A stretch of DNA of 64,000 nt, from positions 117,705,490-117,769,489 of the forward strand of contig CM053032.1 of assembly GCA_028564925.1 (NCBI GenBank), written 5' to 3'. A model generated the notes under the pieces. The model made no database searches, was not told where the DNA came from, and worked only from the letters and a program-made list of their open reading frames with translations. The stretch's first letter is position 1. The number at the start of each line of letters is the position of its first letter. This document shows positions 33,501 through 44,143 of the stretch, piece by piece. The stretch comes from Lithobates sylvaticus (lineage: Eukaryota > Chordata > Amphibia > Anura > Ranidae). The translations under genes were made by a program, and so were the position numbers.

Positions 33501-33860
33501 GTACACCTCAATGTGGTGGGAATTGATATGTGGGCCCTGGGGTCGCAGGATGGTATTCAGAGAGCTTTGAGGGTATGGAGGGGCACTCAAGGGTAAGGTC
33601 TTCCCCTAGTGCGCTGTGGCGGAGGTTGGTCTTTGCTGGCGAATGAAGAAACCTCAGATAAAGAAGGATTCGGGACCCATCGGTGGTATAGGTCCCTCTG
33701 GTGTATTCCAGGAAACGTGGGTTAGCTGGAATTGGTTAATGGGTGCACTGCGGTTAGCGGGTTATCTCCGGGCCAGTATGTCGACTGTAGGCCTAGTATA
33801 GTAAAAGGTACCGCAGTTCATTCTTGAACATACGATAGTTTGGGGTTCCTGCAAAGACCA
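30510..33860 (+). mobile_element. Ngaro-like tyrosine-recombinase retroelement fossil
   Basis: Visible parts on the plus strand are a gag-like region (about 30990-31350; FHEKIWKGEYVGIFSLLPLE, WLRYDEQFRQ) followed by a Cys/His-rich patch (about 31490-31620), the tail of an RNase H region (about 32045-32110), a tyrosine recombinase (about 32570-33005) with HSLRIG and the terminal Tyr in FQLYVQPHLL, and an SGNH-hydrolase-like segment with LHVGSNDLG (about 33110-33560). Vertebrate Ngaro elements are known to carry such a hydrolase segment. The copy is broken in many places and looks old. It contains the chromovirus and sits between the arms of the 20-kb inverted-repeat element. Confidence 0.8.
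31938..31974. repeat. Perfect hairpin within the Ngaro-like fossil
   Basis: GGACCTTAAAGTGCGT and ACGCACTTTAAGGTCC form a 16-bp perfect stem with a very small loop. It may be a chance inversion junction. No function is inferred. Confidence 0.7.
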
Positions 33861-33893
33861 ACGCGATTAGTGACTGATGGGTTTTTGGTTTAA

Positions 33894-34697
33894 CCACTTT
33901 CAGACCGGACCATTTTGCTGGCTTAAGACCAGATCCCTTTTTGCGATTTGGCAGTGCGTCGCTTTAACTGACAATTGTGCGGTCGTGCAACGTGGCTCCC
34001 AAACAAAATTGACGTCCTTTTTTCCCACAAATATAGCTTTCTTTTGGTGGTATTTGATCACCCCTGCGTTTTTTATTTTTTGCGCTATAAACAAAAAAAG
34101 AGCAACAATTTTGAAAAAAATGCATTATTTTTTACTTTAATAAATATCCCCCAAAAATGTATAAAATTTTCCTCAGTTTAGGCCGATACGTATTCTTCTA
34201 CATAAGCGATTATTGATTGGTTTGTGCAAAAGTTATTGCGTTTACAAAATAGGGGATAGTTTTATGGCATTTTTATTAATATTTTTTTTTACTAGTTATG
34301 GTGGCGATCTGCGATTTTTATCGTGACTGCGACATTATGGCGGACACATTGGACAATTTTGACACATTTTTGGGACCATTGTCATTTTTACAGCGATCGG
34401 TGCGATTAAATTGCACTGATTACTGTAAAAATTACACTGGCAGTGAATGGGTTAACCACTAGGGGGCTAGGGAAGGGTTAAGTGTGTGCTAGGGAGTGTT
34501 TCTAACTGTAGGGGGGAGGGGCTGTGTGTGACACTATACTGATCAGCTCTCCCGATTACAGGGAGAGCTGATCAGTGACACTGTCACTAGGCAGAACAGA
34601 GAGATGCTTGTTTACTTTAGCATCTACCCATTCGTCCTCTCCGTGAGACGATCGCGGGTATGAAGTGCAGTGCCCGTTACAGTGGGAGGGCATTACA
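33894..34697. mobile_element. TTAA-type MITE, partial
   Basis: It starts next to TTAA (33890-33893) with CCACTTTCAGACCGGACC and carries the family text GACAATTGTGCGGTCGTGCAA, TTTGCGCTATAAACAAA and GGCCGATACGTATTCTTCTA, shared with the copies at 35867, 53915 and 60371. The expected GAAGTGG right end is not seen. TTAA at 34698 may be the limit or chance. Confidence 0.6.
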
Positions 34698-35866
34698 TTA
34701 AGGAAACTCAAACTGAGTATAGGATCTGTATGTAAGATTTAATAACGAGGTGTAAAGTCAGTGTGGTTTGGCAACATATAACGCACAAAAATCTTCGAAA
34801 CCAAAAGCGGCACAAAAGTTTATTTTTGCGGCACAAACCAGCACAGATGCGGCACGAACGAATGGCGTGTTTGTTTTTAAAATTCAACAACATGGGTTGC
34901 AAAGTGGACGGGGTTTAAGTAACTATAACTCACAATATCTCCAAAACCAAAGCGGCACAAAAGTTTATTTTTGCGGCAAAAACTAATGGCATGTTGTTTA
35001 TTTTTTAAATTCAGCAACATGGGGTGCAAAGTGGGCGGGGTTTCAGCAACTATAACGTACAATATCTCCAAAACCAAAGCGGCACAAATGTTTATTTTTC
35101 CGGCACAAACCAGCACAAATGCGGCACAAACAAATGGCTTGTTTGTTTTTAAAATTCAGCAACATGGGGTGCAAAGTGGGCAGGGCTTACATTAAATTGA
35201 ATATCTAATATCTCAGAAACTGAACCGGCACAAACGCTAATTTTTGCGGCACAAATCAGCACAAACGAATATGGGGGTGCCAACTTCACACGGCTAGTGC
35301 CAGCTCATCTGCCACCAGCCGGTTCTGCTGCCACATCCACCTGCTGACTGCTGCCACCACGCAGTCTACAGGCACTCATACCTCGCTGTGCTCCCATGGC
35401 TGCTGTCTAACCAGGAGCTCACTAACCAGGTATGTGACAGGACAAATATAAACAAGCTGTTATAACTAAAAAAACCACAACAGCACAAATAAACATTTTA
35501 GCAGCACAAACCATCACAAATGAGGCACTAACCAACCAGCCCAAATATGTGTCTTTTGGGTGTTGTAGGGGGCTCAGTGACCTTTGGTGGCCTTTAATGA
35601 ATTATTAAAAATACAAAATGATGAAAGATAGAATGAAAATTTAAACAGTACAAACGTAGCACTAAAGAAACATATTTGAGTTTTCATTTGTGCTGATTGT
35701 AGGGGGGCAAAATGGGGGGGGTTTGAAAAAAAAAACTGTTATAACTTAAAAACCATAACAACACAAATAAAAATTTTAGCAGCACAAACATATAACTAAC
35801 CAACGACACCAGTTTCATGTCATTTGGGTGTTGTAGGGGGGCTGAGTGACCTTTGGTGACCTTTAA

Positions 35867-36783
35867 CCACTTCCCTACCTGCCCATAGTAATATGACGCC
35901 CGTAGATGGGATCCTGGGCAGGCGTCATAACGTCCTCCTATTCCCGGCCGTCTAGGGGGCGAGCGCGGCATCGTTTGGTACCCGGTACGCGTGTCTGGTG
36001 GCCACGATGTCCGCCGGGCACCCGTGATTGCCTGGGAACACAGCAGGACCGTGGATCTGTGTGTGTAAACACAGATCCACGTCCTGTCAGAGGAGAGGAG
36101 ACCAATGGTGTGTTCCCAGTACAGAGGAACACCGATCGGGTCTCCTCCCCTTGTGAGTCCCCTCCCCCCACAGTTATAATCACTCCCAGGGAACATAATT
36201 AACACCTGCAGTGCCCCCTAGTGTTAACCCCTTCCCTGCCAGTCACATTTACACAGTAATTAGTGCAATTTTATAGCACAGATCGCTGTGTAAATGTGAA
36301 TGGTCCCAAAAATGTGTCAAAAGTGTCCGATGTGTCTGTCACAATGTCACAGTCACGAAAAAAATCACAGATCACCGTCATTACTAGTAAAAAAAATAAA
36401 AAATAAAAAATTCCATAAATCTATCCCCTATTTTGTAGACGCTATAACTTTTGCGCAAACCAATTAGAAGAATACGTATCGGCCTAAACTGAGGAAAAAT
36501 TTAAATAAAAAAAAAAAGGGATATTTATTATAGCAAAAAGTAAAACATATTGTGTTTTTTTCGAAATTGTCGCTCTTCTTTTGTTTATAGCGCAAAAAAT
36601 AAAAACCGCAGAGGTGATCAAATACCACCAAAAGAAAGCTCTATTTATGGGGAAATAAGGACGTCAATTTTGTTTGGGTACAACATTGCACGACTGCGCA
36701 ATTGTCAGTTAAAGTGCGATAGCGCTGAATACTAAAAATTGGTCTGGGCAGGAAGGGGGTGAAAATGTCCTGTATTGAAGTGG
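35867..36783. mobile_element. TTAA-type MITE, complete
   Basis: Ends CCACTTC and GAAGTGG are flanked by TTAA on both sides (35863-35866 and 36784-36787). Excising it restores an arm unit reading GTGACCTTTAATAAATCATT, which also occurs uninterrupted near 42893. A TTAA target fits piggyBac or Kolobok derivatives. No transposase remains. Confidence 0.9.
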
Positions 36784-37524
36784 TTAATAAATCATTAATA
36801 ACGCAAAAACAATAAAAGATAGAACGGAAATTTTAGCAGCACAAAGCAACACAAACGTAGCACTAAAGAAACACACGTGAATTTTTATTTGTGCTGATTG
36901 TAGGGCGGCAAAGTGAGTGGGATTTAAAAAAAAAAAAAACTGTTATAAAACTTAAAAACCATAACAGCACAAATAAAAAATTTTAGCAGCACAAACCAGC
37001 ACAAACGTAGCACTAACCAACGAGACCAGTTTCCTGTTATTTGGGATTTGTAGGGGGGCTAGGTGATGTCATAGTCTGGAAAAAACAATTGCTAATATCT
37101 TAAAAATAAAAGCACCACTAATGTAAATTTTTACGGCACAAAACAGCACAAACGTAGCACTAAAGAAACACACTTGAATTTTTATTTGTGCTGATTGTAG
37201 GGCGGCAAAGTGAGTGGGGTTTGAAAAAAATAAACTGTTATAACTAGAGTTGAGCGGACACCTGGATGTTCAGGTTCGGCGGGTTCGGCCGAACTTCGGA
37301 AAAAAGTCCGGGTTCGGGACCGAACTTGACCCCGAACTCCGAACCCCATTGAAGTCAATGGGGACCCAGACTTTTGAACACTAAAATGGCTGTAAAAAGG
37401 TCATGGAAAGGGCTAGAGGGCTGCAAATGGCAACAACATGTTGTTAAGAGCATGGCAAGTGATCTGCAAACAAATGTGGATAGGGAAATAACTTAAAATA
37501 ACATAAAAAAATAAAAAATAAAAA

Positions 37525-37700
37525 TGAAATGCTGGAGGCCCCCTTCTCAGCAGAAGAGGTACAGGAAGTCATTAAGAACCTCAGAAACTCAACGGCACGA
37601 TGCCGCACATATGGTGGGAATACCCCAGAATACGCACTTTCTGGAAAAAATTATTCAATTTAATGGATAAGATAGTGGGAAAATAAAATATTTGGAAATT
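37525..37700 (+). pseudogene. Two joined L1-like ORF2 scraps inside hAT family 2
   Basis: The first piece reads FSAEEVQEVIKNLRNS, typical of the start of an L1-type reverse transcriptase. The second reads PHIWWEYPRIRTFWKKLFNL, typical of the far C-terminus of the same protein. About 2 kb of the protein is missing between them. An A-rich stretch follows. This is an internally deleted retrocopy, lying in the 3' untranslated side of the transposase gene in the opposite orientation. Confidence 0.7.
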
Positions 37701-38235
37701 AAAAAAAATGAAAAAATTATAATCTTGACCTAGGAGGACGAAATTCAAATGGAGTAGGAGGTTGAGGTGGCGGTGGATGTGGCGGTGTAGGTGGAAGCGG
37801 CGGTGGAGGAGGACGAGGTAGCCAACACTGGTTCAAAAATACAACAATGGCTGGGTAAGGCTAGTGGTGAATGAAGTGTCGAATTCTGTCCCCCGTCGCA
37901 TAGTGTCCGCCCTGTACTGCGCTTGCTCAGTACGTAGGACAAGGGGATTTTGAAACTCTCCGAAGACGATGCGCGGTGACTCCAGGTTCAAGCCACATCA
38001 TCCAAAGTTGAAGCCTAGCCAAGCGAGCCCGTGAGGGGCCCTGTTACTATGTGCTACCGTATGTCCACTTGGATGGTCAGCTTGAACCTGTACTCACTGC
38101 GCAGGCGACGTTCATCTTTGGAGATTTTGTGAATCTCCTTGTCCTCCGTACTGCGCAAGCACTGCACCTGCGCAGTAAGTGGCCGGACACTATCCGATAG
38201 CAAGACAGTTTTCGTCAGAACACCGGTATATGTGT

Positions 38236-41200
38236 CTATTCTGCACAAGGTACGGCCAAGTCCTGTGGGATCCATGCCTGGTTCATTTTAATGAACGTGA
38301 GCTTGTCCACATTGGCTCTGGACAGGCGGCTGCGCTTGTCTGTGATACCGCCCCCTGCCGTGCTAAATACACGTTCAGATAATACACTGGTGGCAGGGCA
38401 GGCCAGCACCTCCAAGGCGTAAAGGGCAAGCTCAGGCCATGTGCCCAATTTGGAGACCCAGAAGTTGAAGGTGGCAGACCCGTCATGCAGTGTACGCGTG
38501 TACGCGTGTGCACACATACTGCTCCACCATGTTGGTGAAATGCTACCTCCTGCTAAGACGTTCCATCTCAGCTGGTGGTGCTGGTTGTGGCATGCCGACA
38601 AAGCTTTTCCACATTCCGGCTATGCTAACCCTGCCTTCCAAGGTGCTGGTGGTGCCCCGGCTGCATTGGCGACCTCTTCCTCCTCCTCTGCCTTCGCCTT
38701 GTGCTTCCACCGTACCCCCGCTTCCAAGTGGGAATGCCACCAGCAGCGCGTCTACCAGCGTGCGCTTGTACTCGCGCATCTTACGATCGCGCTCCAGTGA
38801 GGTAATTAAGGACGGCACGTTGTCCTTGTAACGGGGATCCAGCAGGGTGGCCACCCAATAATCAGCACCAGTTAAAATGTGGGCAACTCGGCGGTCGTTT
38901 TGAGGAGACACTGCAGCATGTAATCGCTCATGTGTGCCAGGCTGCCCAGAGGCAGGGAAAAGCTGTCCTCTGTGGGAGGTGTATCGTCTGTGTCCTCTGT
39001 ATCCCCCCAGTCACGCACCAGTGATGGACATGAGCTGGTCTGGGTGCAACCCTGCTGTGAACATGGTTCCTCCTCCTTCATCTCCTCCTCATCCTCCACC
39101 TCCTCATCCTCCAGAACTGTGCCATTGCTGCCAGACAATTGTGTACCTGGCACTTGTTGGTGCAGGAACCCACCCTCGTAGCCACTTGTAAATGACTGCC
39201 CTGAAAGCCTTGGAAATGAACCCTCTTCCTCCTCCTCCTCCTCCTCATCCTGTGCCACATCCTCTTCCATCATCACCTGAAGAGTTTTTTCAAGGAGGCA
39301 TAGAACTGGGATAGTAACGCTGAGAACGGCGTCATCGGCACTGGCCATGTTGGTGGAGTACTCGAAACAGAGCAACAAGGCACACAGGTCTCGCATGGAT
39401 GCCCAGTTATTGGCGGTGAAGTGGTGCTGTTCCGCAGAGCGACTCACGCGTGCGTGCTGCAGCTGAATCTCCACTATCGCCTGCTGCTGCTTGCACAGTC
39501 TGGCAAGCATGTGCAAGGTGGAGTTCCACCTTGTGGGCACATCACATATGAGACGGTGAGCGGGAAGGCCGAAGTTACGCTGCAGCGCTGACAGGCGAGC
39601 AGCAGCAGGGTGAATACGCCGAAAGTGCGCACAGACGGCCCGCACTTTCTGCAGCAGCTCTGGCATAATCGGGGCAATTCTTAAGGAACCTCTGGACCAC
39701 CAAGTTCAGCACATGCGCCAGGCAAGGGATGTGCGTCAAACCGGCAAGGCCCAGAGCTGCTACGAGATTTCGCCCATTATCGCACACCACCAGGCCGGGC
39801 TTGAGGCTCACTGTCACCAACCACTCGTCGGTCTGTTGTTCCATGTCCCTCCACAACTCCTGCGCGGTGTGGGGTTTTTCCCCCAAACAGGAAAGTTTTA
39901 AAACTGCCTGCTGTCGTTTAGCCCTGGCTGTGCTGAAGTTGGTGGTTAAGGTGTTATGCTGACCGGATGAGGAGGCGGTAAAGGATGAGGAGGCGGAGTA
40001 GGAGGAGTTAGCAACAGGAGGCAAACTGAAGTGCCCTGCAATCCTCGGTGGTGGAAGGACATGCGCCAAAGTGCTATCCGCCTCAGGCCCAGCCGCCACT
40101 ACATTTACCCAGTGTGCTGTTAGGGAGATATAACGTCCCTGACCATGCTTACTGGTCCACGCATCCGTAGTTAGGTGGACCTTGCCACAGAGGGCGTTGC
40201 GCAGTGCACACCTGATTTTGTCCCCCACTTGGTTGTGCAGGGAAGGGATAGCTCGTCTGGAAAAGTAGTGGCGGCTGGGCACGACGTACTGTGAGACAGC
40301 CAATGACATCAGCGTTTTAAAACTCTGCGTCTCCACCAGACGGAATGACAGCATTTCAAAGGCGAGGAATTTTGAAATGCTGGCATTCAGGGCCAGGGAT
40401 CGCGGGTGGCTAGGGGGGTACTTCCTCTTCCGCTCCAGTGTTTGGGAAATAGAGAGCTGAACGCTTCCATGGGACATTGTGGAGATGGTTGGTGACCCAG
40501 ATGGTAGTGTTGCTGGCAGATCCTCTGTTTGCGGGTTGGCAGGTGCCACTGTCACTACAGAGGTGGATGAAGAGGCCGAGACTGCAGCAGAAGAGGAAGC
40601 AGGAGGAGCCAGAGACCTTTCTTGGTTTTTGCGGTGTCTACTCCACTGCATCTCGTGCTTTGCACTTAGATGCCTGTTCATGCAGGTTGTGCTCAGGTTG
40701 AGAACGTTTATGCTTCGCTTCAAGCTCTGATTGCACAGCGTGCATACCACTCGTGTCTTGTCACCAGGACATTGTCTGAAGAACTGCCACGCTAGGGAAC
40801 TCCTTGCACCTGGCTTTGGTGTGCTCGGTCCCTTGCTGCGTTGGGCAGTAGCAGACGTACTGTCTAGGGGACGGACGCTCCGCTTTTGCACCCTGCTCCC
40901 TCTTCTGCTGTGCTGGTGGCTCTGTGCGGCGACCACCACCTCTTCCTCTGAACTACACTGGTCACCTGCATGACGTTGATTCCATGTGGGGTCAAGGACC
41001 TCATCGTCCTCCACATCATCTTCCACCCAAAATTTACCCCTGCCCTCCTTGTCGGTCTGCACAATGGCGAAAGCATCAGCAGTTGGCACCTGTGTTTCAT
41101 CATCATCCGAGACATGCTGCGATGGTCCTCCCATGTACTCATCATGAAACATAAGTGGTTGGGCATCGGTGCACACAATCTCTTCCACTTCTGGGGCAGG

Positions 41201-41635
41201 GCTAGGTGGATGGCCCTGGGAAACCCTGCTAACAGAGTCATCAAAAAGCAGAAGAGACTGCTGCATGATTTGGGGCTCAGACTGATTGGCTGATTTGCAA
41301 GGGGGTGAGGTGAAAGACTGATGGACATCGGCTGCAGGTGCCATCTCTGAACTTTCATCAGGAGACTGGGTGGGAGACAATGTTAAGGAACCGGAGGCAC
41401 TGTCAGCAGCAACCCAATCTACTATCGCCTGTACTTGTCCTGGCCTCAACATTCGTACAGCCTCATTAGGCGCGCCAAAATACTGCTGCAGGCTCTGTCG
41501 CCTACTCGCACCTGAGGAAGGTGTTTCACTAGTGCGTGTAGCTGGCACAGATCGACCACGTCCTCTCCCTGCAACAGGTGCGCCACCAGCAGCACCACGA
41601 CCCGGGCCACGTCCCCTTTTTGATGATCTCCTCAT
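38236..41635 (-). pseudogene. hAT transposase (BED finger, family 2)
   Basis: The start is MRRSSKRGRGPGRG at 41635 and the end follows FIKMNQAWIPQDLAVPCAE at 38236. Domains in order are an Arg/Gly-rich N-terminus; an acidic linker; a BED finger (about 40640-40800) with CTLC and HLSAKH; a core with the first Asp in TTDAWTS (about 40160) and the second in VVCDNGRN; DVPTRWNSTLHML; an acidic insertion; and the C-terminal ACPATSVLSERVFSTAGG with the catalytic Glu. All three catalytic residues and the finger ligands are present. The frame is open for 686 codons (39575-41635) and then shifts near 39600-39660, 38880-38910 and 38545-38600, so it is recently inactivated rather than ancient. Similar to ZBED-type proteins, but with terminal repeats it is a transposon gene, not a domesticated one. 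Confidence 0.92.
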
Positions 41636-41683
41636 ATTTTCAAAATTTATGATCTCGCCCTAAATGGGTGTTTTTGTATATAG

Positions 41684-42120
41684 CAGAATACACGTACAGT
41701 GTCTAAAGCGTTTATGAAAACGCAGAAAATGCTATTGGGAAGAAAAAAAACACTGCAAAATTTAATTTTTTTTGCAATGTTTTTCCAATATCAGAATACA
41801 CGGACAGTATGTAAAGCGTTTATGAAAACGCAGAAAATGCTATTGGGAAGAAAAAAAACACCGCAAAATTTAATTTTTTTTGCAATGTTTTTCCAATATC
41901 AGAATACACGGACAGTATGTAAAGCGTTTATGAAAACGCAGAAAATGCTATTGGGAAGAAAAAAAACACTGCAAAATTAATTTTTTTGCAATGTTTTTGC
42001 AATATCAGAATACACGGTTAGTGTCTACAGCGTGTATGTATGAACACGCAGAAAATGCTATTGGAAAAAAAAAAAAAAGCAAAATTAAATTTTTATGCAA
42101 TGTTTTTCCAATAGCAGAAT
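41684..42120. repeat. 108-bp leader tandem array of hAT family 2
   Basis: Units starting CAGAATACACGGACAG occur at 41684, 41792, 41900, 42006 and 42114, spaced about 108 bp. Each includes AAAACGCAGAAAATGCTATT and a TTTTTTGCAATGTTTTTCC run. The array lies between the promoter side and the transposase start, as in family 1. Confidence 0.92.
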
Positions 42121-42504
42121 ACACACAGACTATGGTGTATCTCTTAGTATATGCAGTGTTGGTCCTAATGTTGCACTGAGCTTGCAGGTAAAACTTTTAT
42201 ATTTTGTCTGGCACTGGCCTCATGGCACTGTTAAAAGACTGTGCACTGCACCCCAGCCAGCCAGGGTACAATTGATTTAGGAATCTCTTCAATAATTATC
42301 TCTGCCTCTTTCTTTTGCTTAATAAAGAAACTCCCTACTCTAGCTATCTAGATCGCTCACTGATCTAACTAATTAGAAGAAAATTCAAGGAATGTGGACT
42401 GACTGACTGACTGACTTTATCACACTAACTCCTAAAAATTCTCTCTCTCTCAGCAGCACAGGAACCTGTCTAAAGCAGAATGACGCTGTGTGCTGTGTGT
42501 GTGT

Positions 42505-42516
42505 ACTATATATAGA
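42505..42516 (-). promoter_or_regulatory. TATA box of hAT family 2
   Basis: CTATATATAG on the minus strand (within GTGTACTATATATAGAGGC) lies about 250 bases inside the 5' end and upstream of the array and gene. Role inferred. Confidence 0.45.
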
Positions 42517-43179
42517 GGCTGGGTCACATGCTGCACTGGCCAATCACAGCCATGCCATTAGTAGGCATTGCTGTGATGGCTTCTAAGGGCACACTAGTGA
42601 AACGATCGTCGATTGGCTGCCCTGCAGCTGTTAAAAAGGCGCCAATACAGCGCCGAACACCGGACCCGAACCCGAACTTACAGCCAATAGTTCGGGTTCG
42701 GGTCCCGAACACCCAAAAGTCCGGTACGGACCCAAACTTTACAGTTCGGGTTCGCTCAACCCTAGTTATAACTTAAAAACCATAACAGCACAAATAAAAA
42801 TTTCAGCAGCACAAACCAGCACAAGCGTGGCACTAACCAACGAGACCAGTTTCGTGTGATTTTCGTGTTGTAGGGGGGCTGAGTGACCTTTGGTGACCTT
42901 TAATAAATCATTAATAATGCAAAAACGACAAAAGAGAGAACAGAAATTTTAGCAGCACAAAACAGCACAAATGTAGCACTAGACCAGTTTTGTGCCATTT
43001 GGCTGTTGTAGGGGGGCTAGATGATGTCATAGTCTGGAAAAAACAATTGCTAATATCTTAAAAATAAAAGCAGCACAAATGTAAATTTTTACGGCACAAA
43101 ATAGCACAAACGTAGCACTAAAGAAACACACTTGAGTTTTTATTTGTGCTGATTGTAGGGGGGCCAGCTTCGCTGAGCT

Positions 43180-43470
43180 GTCTTGGTGGCAATGGTTTTC
43201 AGGACAAACAGAAAGTGAATCTCCCAAATGGGCACACCGATCACAATAAACACTTGGTACAGGTTGTAATTTTCATCCACTCCATGTACAACTAAAAAGA
43301 AAAGTTTTAGCTACAGTTTAAATAAAGAAGTGTGGTCAAATACATATTTGAATACACATTTGTGAATTGTGTTGCTGCAAAAATATGTGTAATTTTGTTT
43401 AGCCATCTGTGTTATCAATATACTGTGTAATTCTGTTTGTCCAGTTTAGTTATGCATTCTCCCCTTTCAG
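43180..43470. other. Intron-like sequence before the probable exon
   Basis: It resumes the sequence interrupted at 23268. No gene is seen. It ends in a pyrimidine tract and CAG at 43461-43470, a good splice acceptor for the exon that follows. Confidence 0.6.
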
Positions 43471-43686
43471 ACAGTATATGAGACCCAAGAACTAGTGCTT
43501 TCAAAAGTTGAATGTGTGTTGATATTGCACAGAGGCTTGGGTCTAGAAATAGTTCATTGTGCTGCTTCAGTCTGTCAGCTAATTTGCACATGGCAACTCC
43601 AGACACGTTCGAGGACAAGATGTCTTCCTGCCTGTCCTTTTTTACAAGATATCAGCCAAAGCATTTTTCAAATTATTACGAATTAT
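43471..43686 (+). CDS. Probable exon of an unidentified host gene
   Basis: A strong acceptor (CTCCCCTTTCAG) is followed by an open frame, TVYETQELVLSKVECVLILH, then GLEIVHCAASVCQLICTWQL and QDISQSIFQIITNY, up to a TAG at 43687. The text is rich in amphipathic helix-like segments, as in ARM/HEAT-type proteins, and is unlike any element in the window. No consensus donor (GTRAGT) is visible before the stop. Either a weak GT inside is used, or this is a terminal or decayed exon. The following exon needs one leftover base from its predecessor; weak GT sites that would leave one base exist near 43608, 43622 and 43636. I do not recognise the protein. Confidence 0.5.
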
Positions 43687-43689
43687 TAG

Positions 43690-43982
43690 ATTCATTATTA
43701 ATTTATATAAATATTCATTAATTATAATTAAAAAATAATAAAGCACTGCTAAAGGAGACCTGTCAGATTATAAATATAGGAGATGCCACGACTGACTTGT
43801 TTTTGAAACTGCAAGCTTTGCGGCAGTTATTGTTATCCTTGTTTGACTGCTTAGTGAATAATTTTCCCTAAAACGAGCATGCAGCCATTGAAATCAGAAC
43901 TTCCAGTAGGTATGTCTGTGCTAGGTCTGTTACCAAGCAGTTAAAGAAAGCAGAGGAAGACAACCCTGAGGCTCAAGCCTTC
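43690..43982. other. AT-rich intron sequence
   Basis: AT-rich run (43670-43740), then unassigned sequence up to the insertion point of the L1-like element. A GTATGT donor-like site at about 43910 has no convincing exon before it. Confidence 0.5.
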
Positions 43983-44143
43983 AAAAACAAGTTACTGTGG
44001 GGGGCGTGGCCTGGAGCGGCATGGGATAGGGCGCTAGAGACCTGAGCTCCGCCAGCCGAATATCCTGTGACACACATCCTGCGAGCATTACCAGCTTTAA
44101 AGACCCCTGACCTTCACCCCAGCTAGGGGAGCATCCCGGGACC

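Larger units (their letters stand above)
37245..42764 (-). mobile_element. hAT family 2 (BED-finger), 5.5 kb
   Basis: Ends are TAGAGTTGAGCGGACACC and GGGTTCGCTCAACCCTA, with an exact 8-bp duplication GTTATAAC at 37237-37244 and 42765-42772. It lies within the right arm of the 20-kb element. Parts on the minus strand are a TATA box, a 108-bp leader array, a nearly full-length transposase gene, and a 3' region containing LINE fragments. The terminal GTTCGGGTTCGG/CCGAAC text differs from family 1, so this is a separate family. Confidence 0.95.
23269..43179. mobile_element. 19.9-kb long-inverted-repeat (Mutator/Foldback-like) element
   Basis: The left end AGCTCAGCGAAGCTGGCCCC and the right end GGGGCCAGCTTCGCTGAGCT are perfect inverted copies, and similarity continues inward for more than 1 kb. 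Outside both ends lies the same 9-base word GTCTTGGTG (23260-23268 and 43180-43188), so the whole structure moved, or its ends did, as one unit. A 9-bp duplication with long inverted repeats is typical of Mutator-like and some Foldback elements. No Mutator transposase is seen. The interior holds a Ngaro-like fossil with a chromovirus inside it and MITEs; a second hAT family sits in the right arm. Without recognised later inserts the element would be much shorter. Confidence 0.88.
34760..43179 (-). repeat. Right inverted-repeat arm of the 20-kb element
   Basis: Inverted counterpart of the left arm, about 2 kb once the TTAA MITE (35867-36783) and the second hAT (37245-42764) are subtracted, so it has roughly twice as many units as the left arm. 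Units read TGTAGGGGGG, GTGACCTTTAATAAATCATT, TTTTAGCAGCACAAA and GCACAAACGTAGCACTAA. Confidence 0.88.

Noticed and set aside
38930-39260. Ser- and Pro-rich open frames antisense to the family-2 transposase
   Set aside because: They mirror the Glu-rich coding strand of the acidic insertion and are shadows.
38236-41635. Domesticated ZBED-type host gene
   Set aside because: The gene is enclosed by terminal inverted repeats and an 8-bp target duplication and has several frame changes, so it is a transposon gene.
43900-43925. GTATGT donor marking the end of another exon
   Set aside because: The upstream sequence has stops in all frames close to the site and no matching acceptor.
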